A stretch of 64,000 nucleotides of DNA. Source: Saprospiraceae bacterium (GTDB lineage: Bacteria > Bacteroidota > Bacteroidia > Chitinophagales > Saprospiraceae). This document shows positions 18,097 to 27,604 of this stretch, one piece after another. Made by a program: the position numbers and the translations under genes. The notes under the pieces were generated by a model. It was not told the DNA's origin, made no database searches, and saw nothing but the letters and a program-made list of their open reading frames with translations. How positions within the stretch are numbered: position 1 is the first letter of the stretch; each line of letters opens with the position of its first letter. The stretch is from positions 310,001-374,000 of the forward strand of contig JADJVN010000002.1 of the NCBI GenBank assembly GCA_016710585.1, written 5' to 3'.

Positions 18097-20525
18097 TTAA
18101 TTATTTGGATTAGTGAATATTTTTGACAATGTGAAGCGAAATATTGTATTTTTTCCAATTGTACTTTCTACCCAAATTTTTCCTCCATAAAATTCTACTA
18201 TTTTCTTTACAATGGAGAGCCCCATACCACTTCCATCTTTGGTTTTTGAAACTTGTTTAAATGGTTCAAAAATAGTATTTATATCATCATGGTCTATTCC
18301 TATGCCACTATCCATTACTGAAAATAAATAAGTGTCATGACTTTGCGGTAAAAACTTGATGGCAATAGTTGCAACGTCATTTTCTTTTTTGAATTTAATT
18401 GCATTTTTAATTAAGTTTTGAAATAAACTTCGGATTAAACCTTCATCTGCATATATTATAGGTAATTTTTGAATTTCAAACAGGATCGGAGTATTTGTAT
18501 ACTGTAATTTTAGTGTTTCAATAATGTCTATAATGAGTGTATTGAGGTTTAGTTCATTAGAGCTTGAGTTATAATTGTCAATTTTGGAAATATAAAGTAA
18601 GCTACTTATCATTTCTTGTAATTTATACGCATCATATTCAGTAGACTTTAGCGTTTCCTTTATAATAGGATTGCTACCACTTGCTTGTTTATCGAGTTCG
18701 TTTTTTAATATTTGGATTCTATGTCTCATTTTATTTACAGGAGCTTCAATATCATGTGCAGCATAGTAAGCAAAATTTTCAAGCTTCTTATTGCTTTCTT
18801 CCAGTTTACTTTTTTGTTCTATGATCATTTTAGTATCTGTATTTATTTTATTATTTAGGATGCTCAAAGCTTGTTTCTTTTTCGAGATATTATTGAGCAA
18901 ATAGAACAAAATACATAATGCGAATATCAACAAGAAGATAGTCCCTGTAAGAATTTTTTTGTTCCTGTTTTTTAAATTTAATTCAGTATTTAAGCTTTCA
19001 ATTTGAAATTCGTTTTTTACTTTATTTTTTTCATTTTCTAACCTAGCCTGGATCACTCCAATTTCCATTAGTTTATTGGTGTTTTCAAAACTATCTTTCA
19101 TACTTAGGTATTCTTTGTGATATTGTAGGGCTTTGTTTTTGTCATTGATTGATTCATAAACTCTGAAGAGACAATAACAGGCGTCTTTTTTAATTCGATG
19201 ATTATTTATTTTATTGCCATATTCAAGTGAATTTTGGCATAGTTTTTTTGCTATTTGATCTTTAAAATGAATAGCAAAAAATGTCCCAGCTTGATTGTAT
19301 ATTTCAGCTTTTAGAAAGTGATTATTGGATGAATCTACGATTTTTGTAGTGTTTAAAAATTGATCTGTGGCAAGATCATATTTTTGATACCTGTCATAAG
19401 TTTCTGCTAAACATTGGTTTGCTTTGACTTCATATTGCTCAGCATTGGGTATGGATTTGGCTTTAATTATTGATTCTTTAAAGTAACTCACTGCGAGATC
19501 ATAGTCCGTTTCTCTTGCTATAATTCCAAGCGCAAGGAGACTATTAATGGTGGGTATTAGGTTGGCTTGTTTTTTTCCATATTCTAAAGCATGAAGGTAA
19601 TTTGTTTTGGCTTCATTATTTTTACCTAAACTGACATATACACTAGCGATATTGTAGTATGTCATCATAAGCTGTTTTGTATGCTCTAATTCCAATCCAA
19701 TCTTTAATGCTTTTTGATAAAATTCTAGTGCACTCTGATGTTGACCAATTTCATTGTTACATGCTCCTAGATTGATATAATTATTGCCAATTTGAATTTT
19801 ATTATTGATTTTTTCAAAATTTGCTTTGCTTTTAAAGAAATAAGTTATTGCAGAATCATATTTTCCATTCAAATAATTGTATATTCCATAAACAAAATGT
19901 ACATGTCCAGTGACTTCAGACTCTTTTAATTCACTTGCAATGGAATCACTTTTATTATTATAGTGTAAGGCTATGGAGTCATTCCTCAATCGCAAATTAC
20001 ATATTGCCAATCTATTCCAAGCATAGGCTATATTTGTTTTATCTTTTGACTTTGAGCATGAGTCAACACCGAGTCAAAAGTGGCAATGCATTTTTCAATA
20101 TCTTTTAGTTCATAGTAAATATCTCCCTTGAGGACTAATGCTTTAATATTAGTAGGGGAATGTGAGCTTTTAGAAGCTATGTCAAGCGATTTATCAATGT
20201 ATTGTAGAGCCTCAGTATAATTGAATTGGGAAAATCTTAATTTGGAGTAGAGCATAAGTGATGTTGCAATGGCATTATGATCACCTTGGATACTGTCTTG
20301 AATTAGTTGATTGTGTAATTTTGATTCAGCCAGAGCATAATTTCTATTTACAATGTTTGCTTCAATATCCTCAAACGGTCGATCTTGATGGCAACAAAAA
20401 AAAGCTATGCCAAAGATCATTAAGACCTTTATGCTAAAATAACAAATTCGTCTATTAACAATATGAGAAAGCATCTTCATCTTGCTATGTATTAAATTAA
20501 ACGGTGCCTGTCTAAATTCTAGCAA
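18097..20525 (-). CDS. TPR hybrid-membrane sensor histidine kinase, split by a -1 frameshift
   Basis: Two frames (20525-20028, and 20010-18097 as written) join into one protein of ~809 residues if one base is added to the T run at 20044-20047; the corrected join reads SQKDKTNIAYAWNRLAIC. N-terminal signal/membrane helix, about ten TPR repeats (residues ~40-480), membrane helix (GTIFLLIFALCILFYLL), coiled coil, DHp domain with acceptor His in YYAAHDIEAP, and HATPase_c with NLIKNAIKFK, DSGIGI and GSGMGLSIVKKI. Unlike the two kinases at 10.8-14.3 kb it has both His and ATPase domains. No response regulator is adjacent. It is read away from the dcw cluster. The frameshift is probably a homopolymer error. 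Confidence 0.85.
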
Positions 20526-20881
20526 ATTTAATCAAATTTTAAAATTTGATTAAAATCTTTACTAATTGTCTTATAATGTATAAAATCTTGAAATATATTT
20601 TATAAATAATAGAAAATCAATTATTTATGCAGATAAATATAGTTTATATATAAAGACATGCGCTCAGTGAGGTCATATTATATATATATTATATATATGT
20701 TTATTGTTATTTTTAATTAGCGTTATTTAAAATAATTATATATTTGTATTATTATAATATATAATGATGTTCTTTCAAGTCTACAGCGCCTAAATTTGTA
20801 AATAATTTATTTATATTTCATTCCTAAAATGGTTATATATTGACAATCAATGCAATTTATATTAAATATTTTTAAATTATA
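20526..20881. other. AT-rich intergenic region upstream of the dcw cluster
   Basis: About 355 bases of extreme AT content with alternating TA runs (e.g. 20678-20700). No ORF, tRNA or clear hairpin. It separates the divergent kinase gene from the mraZ promoter. Confidence 0.5.
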
Positions 20882-20906
20882 TGGGAAAAAATGGGAAAAT
20901 GTGGGA
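20882..20906 (+). promoter_or_regulatory. MraZ operator: three TGGGA repeats at 10-base spacing
   Basis: TGGGA occurs at 20882, 20892 and 20902, each separated by five bases, so the boxes lie on the same helix face. This is the known architecture of MraZ binding sites (TGGGN direct repeats with N5 spacers) upstream of mraZ. It sits 11 bases before the -7 box and would overlap the -33 region, consistent with autorepression of the cluster. Confidence 0.85.
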
Positions 20907-20916
20907 AGGATTAGCT

Positions 20917-20924
20917 TATCTTTG
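20917..20924 (+). promoter_or_regulatory. -7 promoter box of the dcw cluster
   Basis: TATCTTTG, an exact match to the Bacteroidota -7 consensus TAnnTTTG, 26 bases before the mraZ start and just downstream of the MraZ boxes. No good -33 TTG is visible; the operator occupies that place. Confidence 0.65.
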
Positions 20925-20950
20925 AGCCATCAAACCAACCACGACTCGAG

Positions 20951-21403
20951 ATGTATAAATTATCTGGAGAATATGAAGTAAAGATTGACGACCGAGGTCG
21001 TTTGCGTCTGCCTTCTGTTTTGCTCAGACAATTTGGAGCAAGTGCATCGACAAGATTTGTGGTAAATAGAGGGTTTGAAAAGTGTTTGCTTCTTTACCCC
21101 ATTGAGGCATGGGATGAAAAGACGAAGGAAGTAGATCAATTAAGTTCATATAGTACAAAGGAAAGGACCTTTGCTAGATTCTTTTATCGCGGGGCTACAG
21201 AAGTGATCGTGGATGGATCCGAAAGGATTTTATTGCCAAAATCATTGATGGAGCATGCGGGAATAGAGCATGAGATTTTTCTTTTAGCTTATCAAAATAA
21301 AGTAGAAATATGGTCTAAAGAAAATTATCTTAAGATGATTGACGAAGAACCAGATGATTTCGCTGCTTTGGCTGAAGAAGTTTTTAGACGTAAAGATGTC
21401 TGA
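20951..21403 (+). CDS. mraZ: Transcriptional regulator MraZ
   Basis: 150 residues. Two SpoVT/AbrB-like beta domains: the first with YEVKIDDRGRLRLPS, the second with IVDGSERILLPKSLMEHAG, matching the DxxGRxxLP signature of the family. MraZ forms a ring-shaped oligomer that binds TGGGN repeats and represses the dcw cluster, counteracted by the methyltransferase RsmH encoded next. Three matching repeats lie 45-70 bases upstream, so autoregulation is well supported. The stop overlaps the rsmH start by 8 bases. Confidence 0.97.
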   Translation: MYKLSGEYEVKIDDRGRLRLPSVLLRQFGASASTRFVVNRGFEKCLLLYPIEAWDEKTKEVDQLSSYSTKERTFARFFYRGATEVIVDGSERILLPKSLMEHAGIEHEIFLLAYQNKVEIWSKENYLKMIDEEPDDFAALAEEVFRRKDV

Positions 21404-22298
21404 ACAAAAATATAATTATCATCACGTACCAGTATTGCTCAATGAATCTATTGAAGCATTAGTCCAAGATCCATCTGGAGTATATTTAGATGTGACATAT
21501 GGAGGTGGTGGTCATAGTAAAGAAATATTAAAGAGGTTAGATGATAAGGCATTTTTATTTGGTTTCGATCAAGATGATGCTGTAAAGGCAAATCTTCCTC
21601 TAGATGATAGATTTATTTGGATTAAATCCAACTTCAAGTATTTAAAGAAATACATGGAGTATTTTAAAATTGAAAAGTTGGATGGTGTTTTAGCAGACCT
21701 TGGCGTATCAAGTTTTCATTTCGATGAAGATGGAAGAGGATTTTCTTTTCAATCTCAAGCATCTTTGGATATGAGAATGAATCAAGAACAATCTCTTCGA
21801 GCAATTGATGTTTTAATGAATTATTCTGAAGCACAATTGACAGCCATTTTTTTTGAATATGGCGAGTTAACCAATGCAAAAAAAATTGCACAAAGAATAG
21901 TTCAAGATCGGAAAAATCGAAAATGGGACTCATGCATTTCTTTTGCACATTGGGCGGAAGATTTTGTTTACGGCAAAAGGAATAAATGGATGGCTCAGCT
22001 TTTTCAAGCATTGCGAATAGAAGTGAATCAAGAATTGACTAGCTTGCAAATGCTACTTGAAGATGCTACAGAATTATTGAAACCAGAAGGTCGATTGGTG
22101 ATCATAAGTTATCATTCATTAGAAGATCGATTAGTGAAAAACTGGATGAAGAAAGAGCGTTCGATTGACATGATTTACGGAAGAAAAAATTATATTTTTT
22201 CAAGTTGGTCAAAGCATGCAATAATTCCTAGTGAAGCTGAACAAGAAATTAATTCTAGATCTAGGTCAGCAAAAATGCGCGTGGCAACAAAAGCTTAA
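21396..22298 (+). CDS. rsmH: 16S rRNA (cytosine1402-N4)-methyltransferase RsmH
   Basis: About 300 residues starting at MSEQKYNYHHVPVLLNES; the ATG at 21396 fits the family opening (HxPVLLxE) better than upstream in-frame starts. Visible: SAM-binding YLDVTYGGGGHS, GVLADLGVSSFHFD, RGFSF and the C-terminal YHSLEDRLVK motif. It methylates C1402 of 16S rRNA using SAM in the ribosome's P-site region and is known to antagonise MraZ. It overlaps mraZ by 8 bases and precedes ftsL by 12. Confidence 0.97.
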   Translation: MSEQKYNYHHVPVLLNESIEALVQDPSGVYLDVTYGGGGHSKEILKRLDDKAFLFGFDQDDAVKANLPLDDRFIWIKSNFKYLKKYMEYFKIEKLDGVLADLGVSSFHFDEDGRGFSFQSQASLDMRMNQEQSLRAIDVLMNYSEAQLTAIFFEYGELTNAKKIAQRIVQDRKNRKWDSCISFAHWAEDFVYGKRNKWMAQLFQALRIEVNQELTSLQMLLEDATELLKPEGRLVIISYHSLEDRLVKNWMKKERSIDMIYGRKNYIFSSWSKHAIIPSEAEQEINSRSRSAKMRVATKA

Positions 22299-22310
22299 AT
22301 TTTTTTAAAA

Positions 22311-22631
22311 ATGAAAAATGAAGTTCCAAAAATTGAAAGACGAAAATATACATCTGTAAGTAATATGATGGTTTATAAAAATTTACCATTTCTTAGTGTA
22401 TTGTGTTTGCTGGGCTTAGTCTATATTGCAAATGTGCATATAGCAGAAAAGAACATGCAGAAAAGTCAAAAATTATTGGAAGAGTTAAGAGAGTTAAAAT
22501 CTGAATATTGGCCATTGAAATCAAGTATTCTGTCAAATAGTACAGAAGTACAAATTTCTAAGAAAGTATCAGATCAACAATTATATATCAGGACAGATGC
22601 TCCAAAAAAATTAATCCGAAAGGAAAATTAA
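22311..22631 (+). CDS. ftsL: FtsL-like cell division protein
   Basis: 106 residues: a short basic cytoplasmic tail, one membrane helix (~24-42, LPFLSVLCLLGLVYIANVH) and a periplasmic coiled coil (~45-75, ending in ELKSEYW). Size, topology and location between rsmH and the division PBP match the Bacteroidota FtsL-like family. FtsL joins FtsB and FtsQ to activate FtsWI at the septum. Sequence conservation is low in this family, so the call rests mainly on context. It lies 3 bases before ftsI. Confidence 0.85.
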   Translation: MKNEVPKIERRKYTSVSNMMVYKNLPFLSVLCLLGLVYIANVHIAEKNMQKSQKLLEELRELKSEYWPLKSSILSNSTEVQISKKVSDQQLYIRTDAPKKLIRKEN

Positions 22632-22634
22632 ATT

Positions 22635-24743
22635 ATGGATCGTAAAAAAGAATTTTTACTTCGAGTATATTTAGTGATGGCAGGATTCATCTTGCTAGCT
22701 CTGATTATGTTTGGAAGAGCGATTCAGATTTCTTATCTTCAAGGAAATAAATGGAGAGCAATGGCAGAGGATTTGTATTATACTTTGGTTCCAGTGGAAG
22801 CAGAGAGAGGCAATATTCTGGCAGATGATGGAAGTCCACTGGCGATTTCCTTACCGTTCTTTGAAATCAGGATGGATACACGTGCAAAGGGTTTGGATGC
22901 AAAAACATTTAATCAGAATGTTGGTGCATTAGCTGAGAAATTGGCAGCAAATTTTATGCAAGATCAAAATGCAAAGCAAATAAAAAATTGGTTGATTAAA
23001 GAGCATAAAGCAAAGAACCAGTATTTATTGATTGCTAGAAACTTGGATTATGCTCAGATGCAAGAGATAAAATCTTATCCACTATTTAATCTTGGTCAGA
23101 ATAAAGGTGGAATAATTATTATCAGAAAAAGCAGAAGAGAAAAGCCATATAAAATTTTAGCAAATCGAACTATTGGTTTGAATAGAGATTCATTTGCAAT
23201 CGGTCTGGAAAATTCATTTAACAATGAGTTGAAAGGAAAAGATGGTGAAAGAATGATGCGGAAAGTTGCTCCTAAAGTTTATATTCCTGTTGACAATGTT
23301 ACCGAAGTCGAAGCAAAGAAAGGGAATGATGTCGTGACAACATTGAATATAGGCATGCAAGAAGTAGCTGAAGAAGCATTGGCTGAATCAATCACAAAAC
23401 ACGCGGCGGAGAAAGGATGTGCGATCGTCATGGAGACCAAGACAGGTGCTATTAAGGCGATAGCAAATTTGGGTCTTAATGAAATGGGTGAGTTGACAGA
23501 AGATTATAATTATGCTATCGCTCACTCAACGGAACCAGGTTCTACTCTGAAACTTGCTTCTACGATGGCCATGTTTGAGACTGGGATGGCTGATTTAAGT
23601 ACACCTGTGGATTTGAATGGCGGAATCACATATTTTTATAATGAAAAAATGGAGGATTCTGAAATCCATGGCGTGGGAAGAAGTGATTTGAGTTATTCTT
23701 TTTATAAATCATCAAACGTTGGTATATCGAAATTGGCAAATGGTGTTTTTGGAAATAATAAAGTTGGATTTGCAGATTATTATTACAAATGGAATTTGCA
23801 AAAAAAGACAGGAATTGAAATCGGAGGTGAACCGAATCCAGTAGTAAAGCATCCTTCAATAGATAAAGATAAATGGTATGGTACGACATTGCCATGGATG
23901 TCTATCGGTTACGAGATGCAATTGACTCCACTACAGATTTTGACGTTTTACAATTCTGTTGCAAATGATGGAAAAATGATGAAACCATACATTGTTTCAG
24001 ATATTAAAAATGATGAAGAGATAGTCAAAACTATTAGGCCTATAGTGGTAAAGGATTCTATGTTTTCTTATAATACTTTAAGAATGACAAAAGAATTATT
24101 GCTACAGGTTGTAGAAAAAGGAACAGCGAGTTCCATCAAAACAGAGGCATATTCTATTGCAGGAAAGACTGGTACTGCTGTAAGCAATTACTTTAAGTCG
24201 AATGAGGGTAAAAAAGAATATCAATCCTCTTTTTGTGGATATTTCCCCGCAGAAAATCCGAAGTATACAATTATAGTGGTGATCTATAATCCAAAGGTAG
24301 GAGGATTTTATGGTGCAGCAGTTGCAGCACCTGTGTTTAGAAAAATTTCGGATCATTGTATGCGATTGGAAAGTGCTCATGCCATAGTGGTGAATAATCA
24401 GCCTAAACCAAGTTTAGCTATCGAGAATTTGCCCATTGGAAATGTAGGAAATTACAATGATTTTAAAGCAATATTTGATTATATAGGATTGCCTTTTCAT
24501 CAACAAAAAAAGGCGCAATGGATTCGGACAGTATCAGATAATACTGGTGTTTTGACCATGCCTTTAGAGTCAAGTGAAAATTTAGTGCCCAATGTTGTTG
24601 GGATGGGATTGCGAGATGCTATGTATATTTTGGATAAGTCAAAGATTCCAAGTAAACCTATCGGTGTAGGTAAAGTGCGAACTCAAAGTATCGCACCTGG
24701 AGAAATAAATTATGGTACGACAATAGAGTTGTACTTAGAATAA
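22635..24743 (+). CDS. ftsI: Division-specific penicillin-binding protein (FtsI/PBP3) with PASTA domain
   Basis: 702 residues. Membrane helix near residues 8-30; PBP dimerisation domain (~55-230, RGNILADDGSPLA opening); transpeptidase domain with active Ser in STLK (S303), SSN in YKSSNVG and KTGTA. A PASTA domain occupies the C-terminal ~60 residues (VPNVVGMGLRDAMYIL...). It cross-links septal peptidoglycan with FtsW. The PASTA tail is usual for Bacteroidota FtsI but absent in E. coli FtsI. The gene starts 3 bases after ftsL and ends 11 before murE. Confidence 0.95.
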   Translation: MDRKKEFLLRVYLVMAGFILLALIMFGRAIQISYLQGNKWRAMAEDLYYTLVPVEAERGNILADDGSPLAISLPFFEIRMDTRAKGLDAKTFNQNVGALAEKLAANFMQDQNAKQIKNWLIKEHKAKNQYLLIARNLDYAQMQEIKSYPLFNLGQNKGGIIIIRKSRREKPYKILANRTIGLNRDSFAIGLENSFNNELKGKDGERMMRKVAPKVYIPVDNVTEVEAKKGNDVVTTLNIGMQEVAEEALAESITKHAAEKGCAIVMETKTGAIKAIANLGLNEMGELTEDYNYAIAHSTEPGSTLKLASTMAMFETGMADLSTPVDLNGGITYFYNEKMEDSEIHGVGRSDLSYSFYKSSNVGISKLANGVFGNNKVGFADYYYKWNLQKKTGIEIGGEPNPVVKHPSIDKDKWYGTTLPWMSIGYEMQLTPLQILTFYNSVANDGKMMKPYIVSDIKNDEEIVKTIRPIVVKDSMFSYNTLRMTKELLLQVVEKGTASSIKTEAYSIAGKTGTAVSNYFKSNEGKKEYQSSFCGYFPAENPKYTIIVVIYNPKVGGFYGAAVAAPVFRKISDHCMRLESAHAIVVNNQPKPSLAIENLPIGNVGNYNDFKAIFDYIGLPFHQQKKAQWIRTVSDNTGVLTMPLESSENLVPNVVGMGLRDAMYILDKSKIPSKPIGVGKVRTQSIAPGEINYGTTIELYLE

Positions 24744-24754
24744 AAAAATGTTCT

Positions 24755-26209
24755 TTGAAAAAGTTAATAGAACTATTATCGCAAGAGTCGAACTATCAAA
24801 GTTTTGGAAACCTCAGTGATAAATATGTCAAAGGATTTTCTCAAGACTCGAGAAAAATCTCTGATGGATTAGTTTATGTCGCAAGAAAGGGTGCCAAAAA
24901 TGATGGTCATGATTATATTGATCAAGTTATTCAAAAGGGGATTAATGTAATTCTATGCGAATCTATGCCAGTGACACTTCATGAAGATGTCTGTTATATT
25001 AGGACTGATCATTTGAATTCACTTTTAGCATCGATGCTAAATGAATTTTATAATCACCCGACAGATCGAATCAAGCTGGTTGGCATTACTGGTACTAATG
25101 GTAAAACTTCCGTGGCGACATTATTGTATGATTTGTTTGAATCATTAGGTTATAAGGCAGGTTTGATTTCAACAATAAAGAATAAAATTCATGATCTAGA
25201 GATCGCTTCTACACATACTACGCCAGAGATTATATCGCTGTACGAATTGATTTCAAGAATGGATTCGATGGAATGTGATTATGTTTTTATGGAGGTGAGT
25301 TCACATGCTATTGATCAAGCTAGAATTGAAGGTTTGAAATTTTCAGTAGCGGTGTTTACAAATTTAACACAAGATCATTTGGATTATCATCATACAATGT
25401 TGAATTATATTTATGCAAAGAAAAAGTTTTTTGATCATTTAGATAAATCAGCTTATGCTTTAGTGAATGATGATGACAAGAATGGGAACGTCATGATACA
25501 AAATACAAGAGCAAAAGTATTGAGCTATTCTTTGAAACAACCTTCAAATTATAGGAGTAAAATTCTGGATAGTGGATTTCAAGGGATGCAGATAAAATAT
25601 AAAGATAGAGAATGGCATACTCATTTATTGGGAGAGTTCAATGCTTATAATTTAACTGCAGTGATTGGAGTGGCAGAAATTTTTAATATCTCAACAGATG
25701 AGATTTTGGAAAAGCTATCATTAGTAAAACCAGTAGAAGGAAGATTTGATTGGATCTATTCTACAGCTTCACAAAAATATGGAGTCGTTGATTATGCACA
25801 TACTCCTGATGCCATAGAAAAAATATTGAAGAATTTAAATTCAATAAGAAAAAATACACAAAGAATAATTTGTGTGATGGGATGTGGTGGTAATCGCGAT
25901 AAAGAAAAGAGGCCCATAATGGGCAGGATTGCAGCAGCAAATAGTGATCAGTTGATTTTAACCTCAGATAATCCAAGGGATGAAGATCCACATGAGATAA
26001 TCAGAGAAATTGAAGCTGGAATTAATAATGATTACAAAGCAAAGGTACTTCAAATAGAAGACAGAACTCAGGCCATCAGAACAGCATCAGCAATTTCACA
26101 GAAAGGTGATATTGTTTTGATAGCAGGAAAGGGCCATGAGAATTATCAAGAGATAAAAGGAGTGAAGTATCCATTCAATGATAAACAAATATTGAAAGAA
26201 ATATTATAA
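24755..26209 (+). CDS. murE: UDP-MurNAc-tripeptide synthetase MurE (meso-DAP type)
   Basis: 484 residues. The likely start is TTG at 24755 (reading MKKLIELL); the nearby ATG at 24748 is in another frame and soon stops. Mur ligase features: ATP loop GITGTNGKTS, central NLTQDHLDYH and C-terminal DNPRDEDP. The DNPR tetrapeptide is the signature of MurE enzymes that add meso-diaminopimelate. It acts in the cytoplasm after MurD in peptidoglycan precursor synthesis. A terminator-like hairpin follows before mraY. Confidence 0.95.
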   Translation: MKKLIELLSQESNYQSFGNLSDKYVKGFSQDSRKISDGLVYVARKGAKNDGHDYIDQVIQKGINVILCESMPVTLHEDVCYIRTDHLNSLLASMLNEFYNHPTDRIKLVGITGTNGKTSVATLLYDLFESLGYKAGLISTIKNKIHDLEIASTHTTPEIISLYELISRMDSMECDYVFMEVSSHAIDQARIEGLKFSVAVFTNLTQDHLDYHHTMLNYIYAKKKFFDHLDKSAYALVNDDDKNGNVMIQNTRAKVLSYSLKQPSNYRSKILDSGFQGMQIKYKDREWHTHLLGEFNAYNLTAVIGVAEIFNISTDEILEKLSLVKPVEGRFDWIYSTASQKYGVVDYAHTPDAIEKILKNLNSIRKNTQRIICVMGCGGNRDKEKRPIMGRIAAANSDQLILTSDNPRDEDPHEIIREIEAGINNDYKAKVLQIEDRTQAIRTASAISQKGDIVLIAGKGHENYQEIKGVKYPFNDKQILKEIL

Positions 26210-26257
26210 AGATATAAAAGAAAATAGAGTAGGTTCTATTATCATTCTCAGGTTGGT

Positions 26258-26327
26258 TTTAACAGTCACAGCAGGACAATTGTGACCAAAGGGATCGGAA
26301 TCCCTGCTGTGCTGTTAAATTTTTTTG
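26258..26327 (+). terminator. Strong terminator-like hairpin between murE and mraY
   Basis: Left arm 26258-26275 and right arm 26303-26319 pair over 17 base pairs (8 + 9) with a single bulged T at 26266; eight T residues follow directly (26320-26327). The 27-base loop contains the self-complementary ACAATTGT (26276-26283) and a small hairpin GGGAT-CGGA-ATCCC (26291-26304) that shares two bases with the main stem. This has the form of an intrinsic terminator inside the dcw cluster, 20 bases before the mraY start. Confidence 0.7.
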
Positions 26328-26347
26328 ATTGGTGTTTTTTTAAAATT

Positions 26348-27604
26348 ATGTTGTATTACTTATTTCAATTTACGGAAAAATTTATGCACTTGCCAGGCGG
26401 GAGGTTGTTTCAATACATCTCTTTTCGTGCAGGATTAGCAGTAATTATTTCCTTAGTAATATCCATGCTTTTCGGAGGGAAGATTATAAAATATCTTCGC
26501 AAAAAGCAGATAGGAGAAACTGTACGTGATTTGGGATTGGTTGGACAGAAAGAAAAAGAAGGCACACCAACTATGGGGGGTATTATTTTAATCCTTGCGA
26601 TTTTGGTGCCATGCTTACTGTTGTGTCGATTGGAAAACATCTATATTTTATTGATGTTGTTCACAACAGTTTGGATGGGCATGATTGGATTCACTGATGA
26701 TTATATCAAAGTGTATCTAAAAGACAAGGAGGGGCTAAAAGCCATTTTCAAAATTTTGGGACAGGTAGTGCTTGGATTGGTTGTTGCACTAGTAATGTTG
26801 TTCCATGAAGATGTGTTGGTTAGAATGACTAAAGATGAAGCAATCAAGGAGAATTATTCCATTGAGAATTCATTTTTTGTTCATGATGCCACGAAAACAA
26901 AAATGGTAGAGTATGTTTATGTAAAAACATCACTTACCAATGTTCCTTTTATGAAGGGAAACAGTTTTGATTATACTTGGATTTCCAATTTTTTCGGAGA
27001 TAATTCAGGGTCATTGCTATGGTTATTTTATATTCCGATAGTAATTTTAATTGTTACAGCAGTGTCCAATGCTGCCAATCTTACTGATGGGTTGGATGGT
27101 TTGGCTACAGGTGTTTCAGCAATTATCGCAGCAACATTGGCAATATTGGCGTATGTTTCTGGTAATGCTTTGATAGCTGATTATCTCAATATATTTTATA
27201 TCCCATATTCAGGTGAACTTGTGATTTTTTCATCTGCATTTTTAGGTGCTTGCATAGGCTTTTTGTGGTATAATTCTTTTCCAGCAAAAGTATTTATGGG
27301 TGATACAGGAAGCTTGACTATAGGCGCAATCATTGCAACCCTTTCGATATTATTGCGAAAGGAACTATTGATTCCATTATTCTGTGGGGTATTTCTTGTA
27401 GAGAATTTGTCAGTAGTATTGCAAGTTGGATATTTTAAATATACGAAGAAAAAATTTGGTGAGGGAAGAAGGATATTTTTAATGTCTCCATTACATCATC
27501 ATTTTCAAAAACAAGGTATTCATGAAGCTAAGATCGTTGTACGTTTTTGGATAGTGTCAATTATTTTAGCAGTATTAACAATAATTACTTTAAAAGTTAG
27601 ATAG
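26348..27604 (+). CDS. mraY: Phospho-MurNAc-pentapeptide transferase MraY
   Basis: About 418 residues from the ATG at 26348 ([12 protein letters not shown]), which fits the family opening; an in-frame GTG at 26282 lies inside the hairpin and is unlikely. About ten membrane helices. Motifs: [30 protein letters not shown] and the histidine motif [10 protein letters not shown] ~60-residue insertion around [14 protein letters not shown] is common in Bacteroidota MraY. It makes lipid I on undecaprenyl phosphate in the inner membrane. It overlaps murD by 1 base. Confidence 0.96.
   Translation: MLYYLFQFTEKFMHLPGGRLFQYISFRAGLAVIISLVISMLFGGKIIKYLRKKQIGETVRDLGLVGQKEKEGTPTMGGIILILAILVPCLLLCRLENIYILLMLFTTVWMGMIGFTDDYIKVYLKDKEGLKAIFKILGQVVLGLVVALVMLFHEDVLVRMTKDEAIKENYSIENSFFVHDATKTKMVEYVYVKTSLTNVPFMKGNSFDYTWISNFFGDNSGSLLWLFYIPIVILIVTAVSNAANLTDGLDGLATGVSAIIAATLAILAYVSGNALIADYLNIFYIPYSGELVIFSSAFLGACIGFLWYNSFPAKVFMGDTGSLTIGAIIATLSILLRKELLIPLFCGVFLVENLSVVLQVGYFKYTKKKFGEGRRIFLMSPLHHHFQKQGIHEAKIVVRFWIVSIILAVLTIITLKVR

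Noticed and set aside
24748..24754. ATG at 24748 as the murE start
   Set aside because: It is in a different frame and reaches a stop after about 22 codons; TTG 24755 gives the proper N-terminus.
26282..26347. GTG at 26282 as the mraY start
   Set aside because: It lies within the terminator-like stem-loop, and the 22 added residues do not look like MraY; ATG 26348 matches the family opening.
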